Origin: Metaphire vulgaris
Taxonomy: Eukaryota; Annelida; Clitellata; Crassiclitellata; Megascolecidae
Direction: 5' to 3'
Length of the DNA stretch: 64,000 nucleotides
Assembly: GCA_018105865.1 (NCBI GenBank)
Contig: CM030848.1
Coordinates: 3,984,001-4,048,000 of the forward strand
Shown in pieces: positions 1 through 11,154 of the stretch. The notes beneath the pieces were generated by a model. That model had not been told where the DNA came from. It searched no databases and worked only from the letters and a program-made list of their open reading frames with translations. Position 1 is the stretch's first letter, and each line of letters starts with the position of its first letter. Position numbers and translations under genes: made by a program.

Positions 1-388
1 ATAGCAAGAATCCTACCTGTTAAACATAGGCCTAAACATGCAAAACAGAGCTGCACAAAATTGCTTCTAACTTAACTAATAATCATCTAAAAATTAATCC
101 CTACGACAAAAATTTAGTATTTATAGTCAGAAATCGAAGGGAACATAAGTTAATAGCAAAAGTGACCTTTAAAGTGTAAAACGGAGACATTAAACTCATA
201 ATGGTAAACTATATATTAGTGATGACGTAACATATAACACGGTAGACGCAACACGTTGCATGCGGTAGATTTCGGTAGCCATATTAAATATGCAAAATCT
301 CCACACTACGTAATCTTAAGACTCACCTATTCACCATCCGTAGTATTGTAAAGTGCTCTCATCTTTGGCCATCTTTGCCATGCTTATT
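1..388. other. No gene recognised
   Basis: AT-rich sequence with no long open frame and no repeat I can name. It runs up to the 3' end of a LINE at about 389. Confidence 0.4.
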
Positions 389-409
389 GTGCTATATAAA
401 TTGTCTAGC

Positions 410-463
<54 letters not shown>
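389..463 (+). repeat. LINE 3' terminus plus (AAT)n tail
   Basis: The motif GTGCTATATAAATTGTC is followed within a few bases by an uninterrupted (AAT)n run at 411-463. The same motif-plus-tail structure closes the clearer CR1-like elements in this window (7937-7978, 60307-60349), so I read this as a severely 5'-truncated LINE end. No coding part is left. Confidence 0.5.
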
Positions 464-464
464 G

Positions 465-862
465 GCCACACATATTTTGTATATTCTTTCTATTACTTTT
501 TCTCCTCTCATTTTAAACAGTTCAACTGGAATCATGTCTGGTCCAATGACCTTTTGATTCTGTGTTCTGAATGGCACATTCTATTTCCAAACAAAGTGGT
601 GGCGGTTCTTTTCCTGAAGTTTACATTCTGAATTGTTCCTCTATACCACTATGTATGTCCTGGTCATTATAGAGTTCTTGGCAATATTCTCTTCATCTTC
701 TTGAAATTCCTTTTGCATCTGTGATGTTTTCTCCTCTGGCTGACTGTATGCAGTTTAGTGTGAGTTGAAATTTCTTCGTCAACGCTTTAACAGCTTGAAA
801 TGCATTACTTGTGAGGCCTTTTTGAGTTGATTCTTTTACTCCTCTATCTATCATATTAAGAT
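465..862 (-). pseudogene. RTE-type endonuclease/reverse transcriptase fragment
   Basis: Read on the minus strand, this contains the linker and first RT motif of an RTE-like LINE. It starts with a conserved stretch resembling FQAVKALTKKFQ and SARGENITDAKGISRR. It ends with GPDMIPVELFKMRGEKVIER, matching the common animal pattern GKAPGPDxIPxELLK. Internal stops and frame changes show it is dead. It abuts the (AAT)n run at 411-463. Confidence 0.7.
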
Positions 863-889
863 CCTTCCTCTGTGCCTGTGCCTCTGTGC

Positions 890-1105
890 AAGCGTTCTGA
901 TTGGTTGGCTGTGTGAGCGTTCTGATTGGTTACCTTTAAGCGTTCGAGCGTTCCAATTGCTTGGCTGTGTGAGCGAACGCTGGTTGGCTGGGTGAGCGTT
1001 CTGATTGGTCGTTCTGGAATATTCGTTGCCTCACGCGAAGCGAGCCTGCACTGCGAGCGAAGCGAGCCTGATGCGAGAGAAGCTCGTGCGAGCGAAGTGA
1101 GCCTC
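890..1105. repeat. Degenerate short tandem repeats
   Basis: Two kinds of imperfect repeat lie side by side. GCGTTCTGATTGGTTGGCTG-type units recur at about 893-1015. GCGAGCGAAGCGAGCCTG-type units recur at about 1036-1103. Both are more GC-rich than the surroundings. The open frame across them is a consequence of the repeats, and I do not call a gene. Confidence 0.5.
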
Positions 1106-1629
1106 TGTTCTAGTACAATGATTAAGATTGTTCTCTTTGTCTATTCTGATTCTCTTTTGGGTCTTGTGTTTCAGCTCTTTGTATTTTATAGGATCCTTAT
1201 TACTCTTTGCTATTCCTTTCTCTTTTATCATTTTACGGGTTTTCCTAAGTTACCTATGGTTTACATTTTATTTATTTTTCGTAGCCAGAGGCAGGGAGTC
1301 TGTCCTACCTGTAACAGATTCCCTGCCACAGTTTTTGTTGTTGTATCTATGTTCAGTACTATTTTGTGTTTTCCCATATCTCATTAAATGTATTCTCTTC
1401 TACAGTATTTTACACTATTTATACACTGCTAAAATTCAGCTGACGTAAGCATGCTTAACTTCAGCAATTTACACGCCAGAAATTATAAGTCTAGGCCTAA
1501 AATAATACAGAGCCAAAAAAGGCTATTTTTGGTCATAGTTTGCTATTTTGTGAAAAAACTTAATGTGATATGCAAAAACTGTCATTTTCAGAATCAGCAT
1601 ATATGAAAACAAAAAAGAAAAGAAAAAGA

Positions 1630-2140
1630 ATTATGCCGAACAAAGAACCATCTTGAATTTATCAAGTCGCAGCGATGGAAGACCAGCAAAAGTGAACCAC
1701 AGTAGTCAAGCCTTGAGCAAATAAATGCATGAATCAAAGTAGAAGCAGATGGCATGTCTAGTGTACGTCGAATCACTCTAAGCTGGCAGAGATGATAGAA
1801 GTAACTGCGACAAAGCGAGTTAATATGATTCATAAAGGTTAACTCAGAGTCAAGAATTATGCCAAGATCACGGACAGAAGAGGAGAAAGAGAGGTCAGGG
1901 AAGGCAGACTGCATAGACAGATGATCAATTTTTGAGAACTGACATCAAGTACCAAACCAGATGAGCTGAGTTTTAGCTGGATTAAGTAAAAACGATTTGA
2001 GTGCATCCATGAATGAAGTAAGTCAGAGGCTTCAACAAATTCACGAGTGATCTGCAATGCATTAGTGGGGCTGGAATGTGAATAGGCACAAAACCTGGCT
2101 CCTCTAATCAAATCAAATACAACTTGACAATTTTCCAAAT
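1630..2140 (-). pseudogene. CR1-like LINE reverse transcriptase fragment
   Basis: On the minus strand two overlapping frames give the thumb-side part of a CR1/L2-type RT. They contain LGIILDSELTFMNHI (the common LGVxLDSxLSFxxHI motif), then LRVIRRTLDMPSASTLIHAF and SRLDYCGSLL (the RLDYCNSLL motif). A frameshift separates the two halves and the end is missing. A related minus-strand fragment lies at 21370-21527. Confidence 0.7.
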
Positions 2141-2439
2141 AATACATTCACTGTCTCCCTCTTGCTCCTCCATATACAGTGTCTTTCATAAGTCTTGCAT
2201 TACTCACCTGAAAAAGCTATTTACAGCATTTTCTTGACTTGTCCTTTCAATCCTACGCCATAATTCCATATTATTACATACCAATTTGTTGGAAATTCAA
2301 TTCTGCACCCATTTTCGCAATCAGTTTGTCTCTTTTATGAACTCTCCAATTGGTTATTATGCATGGAAGCGCTAGAGTTGGATTCTGTATAAAACTGGAA
2401 TCGAAATCATACAATGAATCCATTAATCATACAATACAT

Positions 2440-2705
2440 CCATCGCCACTGTGAAGAGGCGCTGCTTGGCCTATGGGCTGAGAGGCTGTAAGATTGTGAA
2501 GAAGCCATTAATGACAGCTGACCAAAGAAAGAAACGCTCGACAGGGGCATCAACACATGGAAAGTGGACGAAGCAGGACTGGGAAAAAGTTCTTTTAGTG
2601 ACGAAAGCACATTCTGCATTCTTGGTAACCATGGCCAAACGTTTGTGAGAAGATTTGCCCATGAAAAATACAAACCCAAATGCATGAATCTCTCCATTAA
2701 ACATC
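2440..2705 (+). pseudogene. Tc1-like transposase fragment
   Basis: The plus strand encodes KKPLMTADQRKKRSTGAS, then KWTKQDWEKVLL, then after a frame change a stretch ending FVRRFAHEKYKPKCMNL. This is the Tc1/mariner pattern KPLLTxxHRxxRLxWAxxHxxWTxEDWxxVLFSDES followed by the FVRR region. Only about 85 codons of the usual ~340 remain and no terminal repeats are visible. It is directly followed by LINE sequence, so the junction at about 2705 is a breakpoint. Confidence 0.65.
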
Positions 2706-2709
2706 AAGT

Positions 2710-3638
2710 TGCCTGAAAGAGCATAGTCTTGATTTGGCTGAAGCTATGGAGACCTGTATCGACAGTTTAGATGATTGGCTGAGAAAAATCAACTGAAAAT
2801 GAATCCAGCAAAAACAGACTTAATGTGGTTCAGCTCTTCTTGGAATCAGAATAATTTTCTACATCATGACCTTCACACCAAAGATGCAAACATCCCTGCA
2901 TCAACACATCTACAAAATCTTGGAGTAATATTTGACTCAAAGCTGTCATTTGCTGCACACGTCTTTGCAACTGTCAGATCTTGCTTCATAATATTGCGAA
3001 GGCTCAGAGAAATACAAAAGTTTCTTCCTACAACTGAATTTGCCAGTCTGGTGATATGTTTTGTCATTCCCAAAGTGGATTACTGTAAGTCTTCTCTATG
3101 GCCTACCTGACTACAAGTTGAATCACCTGCAGTCGGTACTGAATGCAGCTGCAAGATTTGTCTTTGGTGCTGGACGTCGTGACCACATCACCCCACTAAC
3201 TCACTGGCTCAAAGTTTCAGAGAGAATTGAATACAAACATTCTCTTCTAGCATTCAAGTCCATAAACCAGATTGCTCCAGAGTACCTTCAGGAGTATTTC
3301 GTACCGACAACATCACGAAAGTTGTAACTGACCCTGCGGACCGATGCTAAAAGTCTTATGAAGATACCTCACTGTAAAACATCACTCGGTTCCAGGTCAT
3401 TTGCAGTGTCAGGGCCAAAGACATGGAACGATCTAGTGATAATTGTGAAATCATCCTGTTCTCTGACATCCCTTAAGAAAAATCTTAAGACTTAGTTGTT
3501 TAGAAAATCTTATTCTCTTCTGCCTTAGATTGTTTTCCATTCATATTTTTTGTTGATGACTGTTATTTTATTTATTTTTATTGGACTCTATAATGTGCCC
3601 TTGCTCCTGACATTTTGGTAACATGAAATTGTCAGTTC

Positions 3639-3735
<97 letters not shown>
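2710..3735 (+). pseudogene. CR1-like LINE 3' half with (AAT)n tail
   Basis: Plus-strand frames give the RT palm end and C-terminus: MNPAKTDLMWFSSS (the NxxKTE motif), LGVIFDSKLSFAAHV, then after a one-base shift LLYGLPDYKLNHLQSVLNAA and HWLKVSERIEYKH. Stops at about 3327 and later show decay. Coding ends near 3500. The 3' untranslated part runs into (AAT)n at 3641-3733, which is the usual end of these elements here. 5'-truncated. Confidence 0.75.
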
Positions 3736-3744
3736 CAACTTACA

Positions 3745-4104
3745 CAAGACACAGTGACTTTTATGGTACATATTTGAGCTGCTCAACTAATGTCATGGGT
3801 AGTTAGAAATCAAACAAAATTTGAAGTTAAAGTCACTGCAGGGTTTCACAAAACACAGTATTAATGAAGATAACATACATTGGGAGTCATATACATAGAC
3901 AAATTTGTCCATGCTAGCCAAATAAGTGAAAACGGTAAGATTTGCAATGGTGATGCAAGACTTATGAACAGCACAGTAAGCAGCAATTTCCATGTGTATA
4001 AGCTCATCTGTAAAAATTTTGCAAGTCATGAATTTCAAGCCATTTTCACCAACAATTTCCATTACATTTCTTTCACTTTACAATATTCAAAAATGTCTAT
4101 TTAC
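3745..4104. other. Coronin intron or flank, nothing recognised
   Basis: No repeat or gene is recognised. It lies just downstream (minus strand) of coronin exon 3 and should be intron. The 89-codon minus-strand frame at 3793-4062 does not resemble the next expected coronin segment. Confidence 0.35.
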
Positions 4105-4280
4105 TTTCACAATGGATCCAGATCGTGGATCGATGATACGGACAATTTTATCTTTGCATGAAATCACCACTCTGCTTCCATCAAAATTCCAAGAGGCACT
4201 TAATGGAATGTCCTTGACTTCAATTTCCTGCACAGTCTCTCCAGCCAAAACATTCCAAATGATGACTTTGTTATCTGAAC
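4105..4280 (-). CDS. Coronin, third recognised coding exon
   Basis: The exon encodes SDNKVIIWNV, then a Trp-Asn pair (SASWNFDGS) and IVRIIDPRSGSIVK. This is WD-repeat sequence typical of coronins between blades 3 and 5. The acceptor (minus strand, TTTCCCAG) lies just after 4280 and the donor AAAGTAAAT just before 4105. The exon starts with two bases that complete a Gly codon begun by exon 2 at 6225, and it ends in phase 0, so reading frame is preserved. Coronins are actin-binding seven-blade beta-propellers that regulate Arp2/3 and cofilin. The following exon (AHEG... in known coronins) was not found in 1-4104, so the rest of the gene probably lies outside the window. Confidence 0.88.
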
Positions 4281-4479
4281 CTGGGAAATCATAAAGAAAA
4301 GGAACAATTCTAATATAACACATGTGTTCAGCAAGCGGATATGAGACTCAAAATACTTCAAAAATGGTTTTTGGCAAATATACTGAAAAATCTCAAGTAC
4401 AGCAGTGCTCACAGGAGTATAATGTGCATGCTTTCTGGGGTGCAGATCAAAAGAAAAATTAAATTTCATGAATTATTAT

Positions 4480-4860
4480 TATTATTACATGGTTGTTAAT
4501 GCACATTAAGTCATTCACTAAGTGAAGAATCATAAGTGTGGGTGAGTCACGTGACCTAAACAGTGTAGGCCAAACTGCAGAGTGCAGTTTTCAGTCGGCG
4601 TTTAAAAACAATCAATGAAACAGTTAAGTCCGAAGTGCCAGATTTAGGTAGATTGTTCCAAACAGATGGAGCAGCGTTTGCGAAGGAACGGTCGGTGAGA
4701 GAAAGGCGAGTGCGCCGCTTTATCAGTTTATTAGCACCACGTGATCTCAGTAGGCAAGACTGTTCCTGCAATTGAATGACGTCTGCCAGGTAACTGAATA
4801 TAATGAATTGAATATAATGCACACCCTTAAATCTCCACAATCAGTAACATTTTACTTGAC
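4480..4860 (-). pseudogene. LINE RT C-terminal fragment in coronin intron
   Basis: Minus-strand codons give RGANKLIKRRTRLSLTDRSF, then NAAPSVWNNLPKS and FKRRLKTALCSL. This matches the C-terminal RxxxxxxDRSFxxxAPxxWNxLP...FKxxLKTxLF signature of CR1-like LINEs. A short (AAT)n stub follows at about 4472-4485 (minus orientation), consistent with the element's tail. Confidence 0.7.
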
Positions 4861-5165
4861 CACAGGTAAACACAATTATTGCTGACAGAACTGTAAATGT
4901 TGCAAATGTCAAGAGATTCACTAGTAGAAGTTCCTGAGCCTGTGCTTGCTGTAATGAATGCAAAAGAATATGTACCCTGGTATCCTATTAATAAGAGATT
5001 TTACTGCAAATTGTCTCTCACCATTTCCCTTTGACAGCAGACACTTTGTATCAACATTGGAGCAAGCTGTCAATAATTCTTGAGCAGACTGAAGACGCAC
5101 TTTTTCAATTTGACTTTGTCTCAGCAGTAGCGGTGCATTTGTAAAAATAGCGCCATGCAATTTAG
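4861..5165. other. Intron sequence, unassigned open frame
   Basis: A 79-codon minus-strand open frame is present at 4921-5160, but I cannot match it to a family. Its beginning overlaps GGCGCTATTTTTACAAATGC, which resembles the LINE 3' motif, so this may be decayed LINE sequence. Confidence 0.3.

Positions 5166-5218
<53 letters not shown>
5166..5218. repeat. (ATCT)n microsatellite
   Basis: Thirteen uninterrupted ATCT units, followed by a pyrimidine-rich tract. Confidence 0.95.
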
Positions 5219-5219
<1 letters not shown>

Positions 5220-5460
5220 CACACTACCTTCTTCCCCACAACCTCCCTCCTCTCCCTCCCCAACTATGCCATGCAAACATACCCTCTCCTCTGTTCATTT
5301 CCCATTCACAACCCCTCTTTTCAACCTCCCCTTCCTCCCTCTCCTTTCCCCTACCCACTCTTCTCTCATTCCTCTATCTCCCTCCCCCACTTTCTCCCTT
5401 CTCTGTCCCCATTCCCTTTCTTTCCTCATCCTCCCCTTTCCTGTCTTCCTCATTTTAAAG
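5219..5460. repeat. Pyrimidine-rich low-complexity tract
   Basis: Almost only C and T (CTCCCTC and TTCCTC words). The plus-strand frames rich in Pro, Ser and Leu follow from composition and are not genes. Confidence 0.85.
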
Positions 5461-5644
5461 TGCCACTAATTCCCAGTGTTCTCTGTATTTGCAATAACCA
5501 TCAACAAGTCACAAAAAATGAAAAATCATACTAGAAATGTTGACACATTGAAATTATCCAACAAACACATTATATGTCGATTGCTATGATGCTTTTTCTG
5601 AATCATAAAAGTGTGTTGATACTTTCATTTTCACTTCTGATTTA

Positions 5645-6029
5645 TTAACCTCCCTAGCGTTAACGCTGAGTTGTGGTCGTCGAAGAATTCTGAAACTAAT
5701 AGCGTTAAGGACAACCTGCGGTCATCTATTGTTATGTCTACAGTGCAGGTGCAGGAACAGGTGACCACCCATTTAATTGCTTTCCTTGACACACCCAACC
5801 AAATGGAAGCCGCAGCCTGTGTCAGACGAGTTAAGCAAGTGGACACTGAGCCCATTATTGACATTCCAGTGCATCCAATGATTGCCAATATCCTTAGGCT
5901 AAAGCAATGAACCATTGTTCCTTGCTGAATACTCTGACAGATGGGCCGGTCTTTCAGAACAATGTAAAAAATGCACGGAGCGCTTTCTGCATGGAAAAGT
6001 GCCAAAGAATGTAACCGCAAGGAGGTTAA
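5645..6029. mobile_element. piggyBac-like MITE with TTAA ends (copy 1)
   Basis: The element is flanked by TTAA. Its ends are TTAACCTCCCTAGCGTTAAC on the left and, read inward from the right, TTAACCTCCTTGCGGTTACA. A second copy in opposite orientation is at 36197-36562. The two share an internal segment around CACCCAACCAAATGGAAGCC and ATGATTGCCAATATCCTTAG. TTAA targets are the hallmark of the piggyBac superfamily. No transposase is recognised in the 385 bp. It sits inside the coronin intron between exons 2 and 3. Confidence 0.7.
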
Positions 6030-6224
6030 GATTCTGGTCATAGCATTCAATTACCAACTTGCAAAGAGAGTATTTAGTTTGAAGACAGAATTTGCAATCA
6101 CAATTCCAAAACTTGAAATGAAATTATATATAAAATATTGTACTGTAATAGAATTACAGTTTACCTTGTTTACAAAATATAGTATACATTATTACATTAT
6201 TTTTATAGTCTTATTTTGTCTCAC

Positions 6225-6477
6225 CTCCACTCAAAAGAATGTTCTGTGCAGTAGGATGCCATACAACCAGCCCAACACGTCTTTGGTGTGCAACCAAATT
6301 AACCACAGGTTCCTCAAGATTTGTTGCTAGGCCTCCTTCTGGAATCTGCCAAACCTTAACTGTACAATCTTCAGAAGCACTAGCTATTATATCATCATCA
6401 TGTGGACACCACTGGATGTCAAGAACAGCTGCCTTGTGGCCAACAACCAGTGGAGCATCACGATCCACTCGACCAGT
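6225..6477 (-). CDS. Coronin, second recognised coding exon
   Basis: The exon encodes [20 protein letters not shown], then [29 protein letters not shown], and [16 protein letters not shown]. These are WD40 blades 2-3 of coronin; GHxAxVLDIxWCPHxDxxIASxSEDCTVxVWQIPxGG is very strongly conserved. The acceptor (TTTTATAG, minus strand) is just after 6477 and the donor GTGAGA is just before 6225. It joins exon 1 in phase 0 and leaves one base for exon 3. No stops or frame breaks, so the gene looks intact and under selection despite the transposons in its introns. Confidence 0.93.
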
Positions 6478-7082
6478 CTATAAAATAATTATCAATTATG
6501 CTTACAGTAATTATTGCAAACATACTCAACATAGTCTAACTCAGTATTTCTCAACCTGTGTGCCACACGAAATTATCAGGTTTGTTGTGGGATTATTTAG
6601 AAATGTTAATTTTTTTTATTTAAAAGTGTTAACTCTTCCACAGCCATTGCAGACATTTTCAACTGCACATCAAAACACACTTATTTCTAAATATAGACCC
6701 CTATATTTAGGATCAAGGGTTATTCCAACGAAAGCTAACATGCCTTCGCCTCTAAAACATGCAAAAAACGGTTAGCTTTGTGAGTTTGACTGCGAAAATA
6801 CCGGTATATCGATTTGTTGACAAGATTTGGTCCTTCTGGTATTTAAATTTTAAATTACCCTTCCATGCATAGAGGCAGTTCTTTATTCGACAAAGGAAGT
6901 TTTGGAAGCAATTGAAAATGAAGTTTGATGATATGGTTATTTTGAGGCTCACTGACAATGAAAACAAAAAATTATGCTGGGCAGTACAAAAAACAAGTCT
7001 TTGAACTTTTGTGACATGTGTCAAAAATATGCATGGCATAATTGCTTCGACACCTTTTACAAAAGATCCTTTTTAAACTAAA

Positions 7083-7979
7083 ATGTCACATTTTATAAAA
7101 TTATTAATATCTATTAACCAGTGGATGGTGACAAATAGACTGGTGCTGAACCCGGAGAACTCAGAGCTACTCTGGGTCTGTTCCCCGAGAAGGAGGCACC
7201 TACTTAGCTACTCCCCGCTCTCTATCGCGGGAGTGGACGTGACGCCGTCCTCTCAGATAAGACTTCTAGGCATTCTTCTGGACGAGACGCTCTCGCTTAC
7301 GAGCCACGTAAGCAACATGACGCGAACCAGGACCTGCTATCATCACCTGTGGAGAATTAGACAGGCTCGTCGCTATCTGCCGACAGAGGTCATGATCCTC
7401 CTCATGCACGCACTTATCCTGTCGCGGTTGGAATACTGCAATAGTATCCTGCTCGGTCTTCCGGCATGTCAGCTACGTCGCCTTCAGGCAGTACAGAATG
7501 TCTCCGCCCGATTGATCTATGGTGCCAGATGGAGCGACCATGTTACCCTGCTGCTCAAGGACAGATTGCACTGGCTCCGTATTCCTGAGCGCATAGTCTA
7601 TAAGCGCTGTTGGATTACACACAGGGTACTGAATTACCCCACTTGCCCTGACTATCTGACGTCTCTCGTACCACGTCGCCTCGTGCCTGCAGACAGTCGG
7701 CAGCTTCAGTCGAGCCATCATGTTCTACTGGTTGTCCCACCTTCGTCAAGGACGCCTATGCTTGGTGAAAGATCAGTTATGTGGGGGAATCCAATCCTCT
7801 GGAATGGTCTCCCTGACTACGTTACTAACTTGAACACTAGCACCCAGTTTGCAATGAACCTTAAGACTCATTTGTTTAGAACATCGTACGAGTGTTAGGT
7901 GTGAAGCACTCTCGACTTAGGCATCGCCTTGGGCATAGCGCTATATAAATTGTCAAAGATAATAATAATAATAATAATT
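7083..7979 (+). pseudogene. CR1-like LINE 3' end, open for 271 codons
   Basis: One open frame (7083-7898) covers the end of the RT domain and C-terminus. It contains WMVTNRLVLNPENSELLWVC, LGILLDETLSLTSHV, ILSRLEYCNSILLGLP, RLHWLRIPERIVYK and finally NLKTHLFRTSYEC. The 3' part carries GCGCTATATAAATTGTC and a short (AAT)n tail ending at 7978. It closely parallels the element at 58295-60350. It is 5'-truncated and lacks the YADD box, so it is inactive, but the long open frame suggests recent insertion into the older hAT. Confidence 0.82.
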
Positions 7980-7990
7980 ATATATGTGTA

Positions 7991-8273
7991 CAGGCCCGCC
8001 GAGAGAAATTCCGAGCCCCTGTGCAGAATAAAATTTCTTGACGACCTTTTTTTTGCTTGTCAGCCTTTTTACATCTTAAAATTACCTGACGACCTTTTTT
8101 TGCTTGTCAACCTTTTCACGCCGGGCCCCCCTTTTGCTCACCGGGCCCCCTCTACTTTAGTGTGTTATTATTCATATTGTTGTTAATTATGCATATTCAT
8201 CATCGGCCCAGGCCCCCCAGACCACCGGGCCCCTGTGTAGTTGCCCCTACTGCCCCCCCTCTCGGCGGCCCTG
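7991..8273. mobile_element. hAT MITE, CAGGGCCGCCGAGAG family (copy 1)
   Basis: The left end CAGGCCCGCCGAGAG and right end CTCTCGGCGGCCCTG form inverted repeats. The flanks carry a perfect 8-bp duplication TATGTGTA (7983-7990, 8274-8281), diagnostic of hAT-type insertion. The 283-bp body holds two copies of a TGACGACC-(T)n-GCTTGTCA word (8037-8062, 8087-8109) and GGGCCC-rich blocks. A second copy in opposite orientation lies at 19829-20112. Confidence 0.88.
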
Positions 8274-9109
8274 TATGTGTACATGTTTCAGATAGTTTGC
8301 TAATAATGCCTTGTTGCTGACTAAACTTTTTAGGAACTTCTGTGTCATGTCATAATTGCAATGAGGCCTTACACACAAAATCTTCTGTAAACTAAAATAT
8401 GACACTTATACATCTATATATAAATTTTTAAATGTTTATTACATATGTGTACATGTTTCTTCTTTCTTTTCTACTTACACTGTCTTGTTGCTGACAAAAT
8501 TTTTGATAACTTCAAAGTCCAATTTTAATTTTTTAATTTTTATATCTTCTCAAGAAATACGAAGAATATCATTGCAAATATTACACTTTTCTTTTCAAAT
8601 TCTTGTAGATAATCAAAAACCCTTTCAATTGATATATACATTGTCAATATTGCTGCGATATTTGATTTAAAACATTTTGAGAAACTGTTGAGGGGTAAAT
8701 TCTGTAAAAATAACATGGCTCCCACAGAGTTAAATGTCACATAATAACCAACTGAGCTTCATAACTCTTCCTTCTATGCAAGGCGAGGGCTGTAGCATTA
8801 CTGAGAGGCAATGACCCTTGATATTTCGTCCCCTTGGGTCAGTATGTGGAAGATTGTGATTTCATTGTTACCGGTACGTGAAGCCATGACCACCTAAGCC
8901 ACTAAGTTAGGTACACCTGTTGCCCTGTGCCTGGTTAGATTTTGGTGTTTTCCTTCTCTCACATGGAAATGTGCCCAGTTTCTGTGTGGCATGTAGAAGT
9001 ACTGCAGGAGTTTTTCTGCAGATTGGCTGTGTTGTGCTGGCACAGGTGACTTGTGCATTCTACCTCTTTCTTTTTTCACCTTCTACTAGACTAGCTGAAA
9101 GTCTTGTGC

Positions 9110-9960
9110 CCAGACAAGACACTGATTCATTCAAACCTACTCACTTCATAATTGTCATGTCTATTATACCATACCGACATTCGTTGGCTTTCAAAAGGAA
9201 AATTTTTGAATCATTTCGACCAACTCAAGGTGATTTCGTTCATTAAGGATGAGAAGTCAAAAAGAGGCTTCAAATTCAGTCTTCAGACAAGATCTGGTGG
9301 CTGAAGTTTCATTTTCTCTCCAATTTATTTGACAAATTAAATTTTCAAAATTCAAGTCTTCAAAGACCTTTGGAAAGCACAATCACTGCAACATCAAAAC
9401 TAAAGTCATTTCATGAAAAGTTGTCACTGTGGCAAAAATAGTCTCAAGCCCTTGATTGCTGTGCTTCTGTAAATTAATATCATTCCAAGAAACTCATTAC
9501 TAAATGCAGCACACAATGAGAGACCTAAATTGGCATTTCAGCATTACTTCCTATCATGTGAAAGCTATGAATATGAATGGGTGATAAATCTATCCAGAAA
9601 AAAATCTTTGTACTATCAAAGAACATCTCATTGATTTTTAACAAGATAAAATTGGCCAGTACTATGCATTCCCAGACAAATCCGGGATGAGTTTTGGATC
9701 TAAATCAAGGAGTCGTATCCTGCAATCAGTACTGAAGCACTCTATGTAATTCGCCATTTGCGTCTTTCTGCTGTTGTGAGTTTGGATTGTCAGCTTTGAC
9801 TTAAATGTAATAAAAAGACACAAGTTGACATCTTGAAATCAACGCTGAAAAGTGAGCTTGTTTCTCAACTTTGGAGTCTCGCCTAATCTTTAATAATAAC
9901 ATTAAATAATAATTTGTTTGACCTTGACAGTAGGCACAGGCACACAGCCTTCACACAGCC
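9110..9960 (+). pseudogene. hAT transposase remnant (ZBED5/Buster type)
   Basis: Translated in shifting plus frames, the region keeps recognisable pieces of a ZBED5-like hAT transposase. These include KLKSFHEKLSLWQK near 9395, a stretch ESYEYEWVIN near 9560, and IRDEFWI-IKESYPAISTEA near 9680 (in the family, EFWxxVKxEYPxIxxxAL). A degenerate C-terminal hAT dimerisation region ends in RHRHTAF near 9950. Many stops and frameshifts make it non-functional. Its position inside matching hAT termini (6542, 11146) supports that it is the original cargo. Confidence 0.6.
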
Positions 9961-10065
9961 GGTAAATTTTAAAATTATTATATGTTACAGTAAATGTTTT
10001 GTACAATCCTTTGACAATTCAATAACAAATTGGTACATAGTTTCATATGTGTTGCCGACACATTC

Positions 10066-11109
10066 AGATATTTCGGTATCACGACAATTCATCTACAGAC
10101 TTTTCGTCTACGACACTTTGTCTACAGACTTTTGGTCGACCGACAATAGGTCTACCGACACTTGGTCTACTATGACAATCGGTCTACCAACACTTGGTCT
10201 ACTGACATCGAGTGCCTTTACACAAGAAAACGAAATTTGATTATCAAACCCCATCCCTATTTTGTTGACATCAATAATGGACACCCCTATTCAGCTACAG
10301 TGGGAGGTCCCTATTCATTGATAGTTGGAGCCCCGGGCGACAGTCCCTCTACCCCCGTCTCGTAGTAAGTAATCTATGTCCCATTCCATTCAGACTGTAG
10401 TAAAAAGAAGTATTTCATTGAAGAATATTGTTGATATATAACCAATAAATTATTCATTGGTTGCAGGCTTATAGCACAATCACTAAATAATTATAACTAC
10501 TGCTTAAATTGCAAAATAATTATAACTAATGCTTAAATTGCTAAATAATTATAACTAATGCTTAAATCGCTAAATAATTATAACTAATGCTTAATTGTTT
10601 CAGGAAGTTTTGCTATAAAATAAAACAAACGGGCGAAATCTGTAGCTGGGTAAATAGAAATATACTTCGCTGCAAAAATGCAAAATGATGTTACTGAAAT
10701 ACTGATGATCCCATTAGAGCGTTAGATATCGGTAGCCTGTTGCATAGTAGAGCATTTGCTTTATAATTTATATTATTAAATTTATACAACTACAATAATA
10801 ATAACACTAAATAATAACACTCAAATCTAGTTCCTTTTAATCATGCCTTAACAGTTTCCCCAGTCCCTGTGCAGTTGAAATTGAAATTATTTGTTTTCCG
10901 TGACATTCAATGATCATTTCGGACGTTCGATGTCCAATTCGAACATTCAGTATCAGTAGACCAAGTGTCGGTAGACCAAATGTCATAGTAGACCAAGTGT
11001 CAGTAGACCAATTGTTGTAGTAGACCTATTGTCGGTATACCAAAAGTCTGTAGACGAAGTGTCATAGATGAAAAGTCTGTAGACGAATTGTTACGGAACC
11101 AGATATTTC
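10066..11109. mobile_element. Foldback element 1 with 15-bp-period arms
   Basis: The 1,026-bp element (10075-11100) is flanked by a perfect 9-bp duplication AGATATTTC (10066-10074, 11101-11109). The first ~140 bases are inverted at the other end. Left reads CACGACAATTCATCTACAGA and the right end read inward gives CGTAACAATTCGTCTACAGA. Each arm is an array of degenerate ~15-bp units such as GTCTACAGACTTTTG and GTCTACCGACACTTG. The 9-bp duplication fits Mutator-like or Drosophila FB-type elements. The interior has no transposase and contains repeated ATAATTATAACTAATGCTTA units (10480-10590). A split second copy spans 27466-32173. Confidence 0.82.
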
Positions 11110-11154
11110 TGGTGTGCCGTAAGACAAAAAAGGTTGAGAAACACTGGTCTAAGT

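Larger units (their letters stand above)
6534..11154 (+). mobile_element. Decayed autonomous hAT (Buster/ZBED5-like) transposon
   Basis: The left end CAGTATTTCTCAACC (from 6542) and right end GGTTGAGAAACACTG (to 11146) are inverted copies of the common hAT terminus CAGTGTTTCTCAACC. They are flanked by 8-bp duplications GTCTAACT (6534-6541) and GTCTAAGT (11147-11154), one mismatch. Transposase remains lie at about 9110-9960. The 4.6 kb span is enlarged by a LINE (7083-7979), a hAT MITE (7991-8273) and a foldback element (10075-11100). The whole structure lies in the coronin intron between exons 1 and 2. Confidence 0.75.

Noticed and set aside
3793..4062. Next coronin exon
   Set aside because: The translated frame lacks the conserved AHEG...R and WD features expected after SGSIVK.
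4921..5160. Additional coronin or unrelated host exon on the minus strand
   Set aside because: Does not match coronin between known exons 2 and 3, which join in phase without it; start overlaps a LINE-3'-like motif.
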